Positions 59,894-64,000 of a DNA stretch of 64,000 nucleotides are shown in pieces (position 1 is the stretch's first letter; every line of letters starts with the position of its first letter). Origin of the DNA: Aulostomus chinensis (lineage: Eukaryota; Chordata; Actinopteri; Syngnathiformes; Aulostomidae); the NCBI GenBank assembly GCA_037954235.1, contig JBBMOA010000012.1, positions 3,032,501 to 3,096,500 of the forward strand, read 5' to 3'. The notes under the pieces are model-generated. The model had not been told where the DNA came from. It saw nothing but the letters and a program-made list of their open reading frames with translations, and searched no databases. A program made the translations under genes and the position numbers.

Positions 59894-62702
59894 TGAGGAG
59901 TGGTAGTTATGGTGTGTACGTGTGCGTGTGTTCACGCGTTTGTGAAGCATTCAGCGCTGGTAGAACATTTCTGCACGTGACCTTCTGGCAGGCCACCGCC
60001 TCCATACCATTGCCAGGAATGTTCGCTCGACATAAACCTCCTCCTCATCAAATATTTAAAGACAGGAGGGAAGACAAGAAGATTCACAGGGGTTTTTAAA
60101 GGCGGAGAGACTGTTCCTCATTATCCATCTAAATGGCGGTGAAACGTGAGAACCTTTACCCAAAGGTTCCAGCAGGCCTCCTTGTGTCGCTCGCTGGAGG
60201 AGCGCCTCGGTCCAGTCGGGAGCTGGATGGGTCCCGCTGCGTTCTCATATGTGGACTCATGTTTTATTATTAATTAGGATCACTCTGAAACAACACCGAG
60301 ATAAAAACGCATCACAAGGTCACGAAACAAAGTGGCGATGTCGTGAGTGCGCTGGTGAGGTAATTTTAGATTTGGGTTAATGTGACAGTGAATCACCAGG
60401 AAAGAATAAACAGCGAGCAGAGATCTGACAAGCGTGGCTTTACGCATCCGCCCCAAACCTAATTAAGTCCCCTCAGTATCTGCTTGTCCCCTTGTATCAT
60501 TACCATCGCAGGATCATTTTTCTCTACTTAGTTATTACTTAGCGCCCACTAAATATAGCCTCCCCCAGGCAGCCAGTGTGACAGCACCTCCCAGTAAAGC
60601 AGCTGTGGGTTATTATAGCCTCGCCACCCCCCACCCACTCCAACTCACTCAGACAACAAGACGTGGTTTCCTCAAGAAACCAAGGACTTTGAGGAATTAG
60701 ACGGGGGGCTACCATGCTCGTTACCACCCGACACTGAGCCCCCCAGTCAATTAATTTAAGCTGCGCGGGGCTGGCGGGCGGGTCGAGATGTTTGAGAGGC
60801 AGATTTCATTAAAACGAGGGCGAGAGTGAGCGTATTTACAGTTTATTTTCAAGAACGGCTTGCTTTTTATTCCGGGGTGAATACATTTTGGTCTCTGTCC
60901 TCAGCTCGACACTCAAATGACATGTCAGCAGAGATGATGACTTCACGCCCCAGCGTTTGATGCCAGGTCCTGCATGGTTTATTCAGACATGGAGTGAACC
61001 GACAGAGAGCTTTTCACGCTCTTCCTGCTGACCTCTGTGTCACAGCGCGGCCCCAGCAAAGCTTCTGGGACTATTTCCTGCTGTTATTCTCCAGGCGGCG
61101 GCGCTCGCGTGGTCTGGTTCCTTTACTGCTTCTGGATCATCGCTCAACGATCAGGAGAGCGAGGTTACAAATACAGGAGTGTTCTTGCTGAAGGTCGGAT
61201 CAAAATCTCCCAAACGTTCCAAAAGCAAAAATGTTGGGTTGGCAACAAATTATAGATCAAATAATCATCGTGCTGAGAACCTCCCATGAGCTCAAGATAC
61301 CCGCGCAGAAGGAAAATCTGCTGCATTCTCTTTAATCCCTGTGAATAATTAATGCCGAATTGCAATCTGTCCTTTTCTAAATCAACTAAAACTCTTTGAG
61401 TACTTGAGAAGCAGAGTACTCACTTTGAAAACAATCTCTGGACTAAGAAGTGACAGAATCTCTCCTGTCGCTGATGTAAAGCAGCACAGGTTGAGGGGTC
61501 GTGATGAGCCCGTGGCGAGTGTCCGGTGGCATCGTGAGACGATACAGGAAGCACTCAAACGCTTGTTTTTGAAGCGTGTAAAGTAGCCCGCTGAGTAACG
61601 TCTCCCTCGCTGCTCCTTCCACAAGTGTGGACCTGGAAAAAAAGAAACTGTAATTTACTGCAAATAACGTAGAAAATCTGATGTTTCTGCAGGAGTCGCC
61701 TGCAACGCAGGATGGTGGAGCACGAGACGCGCATCTGTGGACTCACCTGCAGAGCGCCAGCCTGACTGCTGAAGCCAAGTGCGGGCGCGGCCTTCAGCGC
61801 CTCACTCTGCTGGTTGCTGTACTTCATTATTGAGTATTTTAATGTGCAGTACTCCAGCAGTCGGGTGACACCTGCATTCCAGCTTAACCTGCGAGGACGT
61901 GAGTCTCGGGCTGCAGGCCAATAACCTCGGCCAATGTGAGAAACTTACCGTATCATTTTAAAGAAACCACCAAATTAGGCCAACTCTGAATAATTCAAAT
62001 TAATCTTCTTAATCAAATATTATCATGAAACGCCCGCTAACTTTAAAGCAGAGATTTAAGGGGATTTTATAAGCCATTGCCAATGACTACTGACCTAATT
62101 CAGTTCTCTCTTGAAATCCACTTTACTGGAGGACTTACAGCCCGTGTGCGCCAACTGCCGGGTGATGTCATTTGAAATAAATGTCCATCTTGACACGCTG
62201 GGCCAGTTGAGGGCTGCGGCCCTCGCGCTTGTGTCTCGATGAGTTTCTCTTACCAGCACCGAGCCGAGCTGCGGCTCATCGAGCGCTCGCATCGCTCTTG
62301 ACAGTTTTCTCATCAACTGATCAACGTTCGACATGTCGAACTCGTGAAGACTTCATGTTTCCCAAGATTCAGAAAAGGTGAGTCTCCCACTTGTTGCCGG
62401 ATGCTACTAGAGACCAGGACCAGGACCTGGACCAGGACCTGGACATGATGACACAGATATTACAAAGTAAGAAAACTCCAACCAAAATGCAAATGAGATA
62501 AACAATCAACTTTATCATCCGAGGACAAAACTCATTGCATACAAACTCACTGATATTCTTCCAGAGGCTTCCACTACGTGACCCAGTGACATCAAATCAA
62601 CGGCGGGTGCCGAGTATCGGTCGATCAGCTGATCCCAGCCTCGTGTCCGTCTCTCTGCCTGCGGGGGGGATCGTGTTTCCGGGTGTCTGACCGTTTGTCC
62701 CA

Positions 62703-62800
62703 TTCTCGTTGTCTCAGGAACGCCATGAGGCAATTATGACAAACATGCATCAAACTCCGACTGGGAAGATTTTGGTGGTCAAAGGTCAAAGGTCATGTTG
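62703..62800 (-). repeat. Dispersed repeat, reverse orientation
   Basis: It contains caggaacgccatgaggcaat and gattttggtggtcaaaggtc then aaaggtcatgttgacc. It has the same family landmarks as 27540-27855. Confidence 0.6.
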
Positions 62801-63059
62801 ACCGACAGACTCTGCAGTATTTTGAGTGAACGGCCATCGTGTATTTTATTCCGTCACCTCAAGTCATCCGTGACAGTGCTGTACCTGGATCAGTTATCAA
62901 AAATGAATGATGATTATTACATTGAGGTGATTGACAGGTGCAGGGCGGCTGCGAAGGCTAAGGGAGGAGCGACCCTCACAGGTCGCGCTGATTTGTGGCG
63001 GCGCCAGAGGCCGCTGGGTGACGTGCGCCTTTCACTTCACGCAGAGCGATGCAGAGTTG

Positions 63060-64000
63060 TGGTTGAAAAGACTTTTATTCAGTGTCTGGGAGAAACAGTA
63101 CAGCACCACTGGGTTATAAAAATAGAAAAGCCAACAGGTGGAGTGAAGACATCAGTAGCACTAGAGCCGGGTTAGTCTCTGAAATCAATGAACAAAACCG
63201 GGTCCTCCAAACAAACGAGTGAACCGGGCCGCCGTCAGGTCCAGCTCCCTCGCCGAGGAACGCAGTCGTCATCGTAAAGTCATGAGGACATCGATAACGA
63301 CTGTGTTTGTGTCCAACAAAGTCACGAAGATGTGGAGTTGATTTAAGGCACCTGAATGCACTCGAGCACAAAGGCAGCAGCTGGTAGCATTAGCATGTGT
63401 GTGTCACGTACGGGGGGCTGACGGGACGGCAGTCCTGGCTGTGTGATAACAAGGCACAGCGAAGAGCTCTCATGAAAAGAGTTCAATGCTCTGTGTGGTG
63501 TAGAATAGAAACGAGCGTATTGGGCTTTTTTTTTTTTCTTTTTTCTTTTTTCCAAAATCATTTCATAACTTCATTTAAAAAATAAATACCTATTATCTTC
63601 TTTAAATTTAAAATCGTCTTGGCTGCACCCCGTAGTCACCCACCACTCTAAAAATTGGAACAAATGTGGAAATGATCAATACATAATAAAAAAAAGCAGG
63701 ATCGCTAATTTTTAAAAACAGTTCAGAAGGTAAAAATCGATAACATCAAAAATAAACAACAATAAACACAAAGATGAAATATACAGGATGGTTTTTTTTT
63801 TATAAAATGGATACAATTTTAGAACACATTTACTGTAGCTTTCCCGCTCTTGTTCCACCCCTGTGGTAGATTGGTGTCCCCTCGGTCCGACCCATCTCTT
63901 TGGCGTGTGAGGAGGGGAGGAGCAGACGGTGCGAGGCGCCTCTGCCAGGCAAAGAGCCACAGGGCAAGTTCATTCCATGCCACATGTTCACAAGGAGTTA
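63060..64000 (-). other. AT-rich, UTR-like segment; possible 3'UTR of a same-strand neighbour
   Basis: Reading on the minus strand from 64000, a moderately GC-rich 150 nt gives way to long AT-rich sequence with T-runs. An AATAAA lies near 63075 (plus ttttattcag), the layout of a vertebrate 3'UTR. AATAAA hexamers also occur on the plus strand (about 63580, 63750-63770), so orientation is not secure. No coding exon is visible. Confidence 0.25.

Larger units (their letters stand above)
58641..63060. other. Intergenic or 5'-distal sequence; no gene recognised
   Basis: It contains the dispersed repeats at 58741-58881, 59690-59770 and 62703-62800, and a candidate CTCF site at 59880. It also has a homeodomain-like cctaattaag stretch at about 60459. 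No frame here resembles a known protein. Confidence 0.45.

Noticed and set aside
60994..61255. Short plus-strand frames as exons of a divergent neighbour
   Set aside because: No domain, no convincing splice-site pair and no phase-compatible partner exon.
63712..63960. 82-codon minus-strand frame at the right edge as the end of col18a1 or slc19a1
   Set aside because: The residues do not resemble the C-terminus of either protein. Synteny alone is not enough to name it.
1..64000. CRISPR array, phage, toxin-antitoxin or other bacterial-type system
   Set aside because: No direct-repeat/spacer array, no operon-like ORF spacing and no ribosome-binding-site pattern. Exon-intron structure and repeats are those of a fish genome.

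Overview
The window is vertebrate nuclear DNA, almost certainly from a ray-finned (teleost) fish. It is intron-rich, with many microsatellites and fish-type dispersed repeats: tRNA-derived SINE heads, the 'gggcgaga-ggcggggt' repeat, the 'actttggacaaaagcgtctgctaaatg' tail, PIF/Harbinger-like and TIR elements. One gene can be firmly identified: pcbp3, poly(rC)-binding protein 3 (alpha-CP3 / hnRNP E3 family), on the minus strand. I found no prokaryotic operon, CRISPR array, phage or novel multi-gene system.

Layout (the gene reads right to left). Eleven consecutive pcbp3 coding exons lie between 18175 (ATG) and 2563. Their lengths are 75, 24, 33, 117, 132, 129, 75, 42, 79, 53 and 170 nt, 929 nt in all (309 codons plus 2 nt). 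Every junction has AG acceptor and GT donor dinucleotides and keeps one continuous frame. KH1 is encoded by 14304-18175, KH2 by 10671-12239 and KH3 by 2563-3030, with the variable linker in 3010-9052. The last coding exon (about 11-12 residues plus 3'UTR) was not found and probably lies left of base 1.

Upstream of the ATG, 18.2-53.5 kb looks like a very large 5' intron. It holds repeats, candidate CTCF/YY1-type sites and microsatellites, but no convincing exon. At 53.49-53.76 kb there is a minus-strand open frame ending in a strong splice donor. It is phase-compatible with an acceptor 17 nt upstream of the ATG, so it is a candidate upstream or N-terminal-extension exon. CpG-rich blocks at 55.44-55.80 and 57.95-58.64 kb are further promoter/first-exon candidates. 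The right end (63.06-64.0 kb) is AT-rich and UTR-like, possibly the 3' end of a same-strand neighbour.

The most interesting non-gene items are: a young 68-bp inverted repeat (one mismatch) flanking and followed by (TA)n tracts at 54.69-55.26 kb; a Harbinger-like relic with a MADF/Myb-SANT-like remnant at 7.67-8.18 kb; TIR elements at 9.16-9.47 and 56.17-56.59 kb; the paired alternative acceptors in front of the pcbp3 ATG; and a pair of same-orientation CTCF-like motifs at 32.5-32.9 kb.
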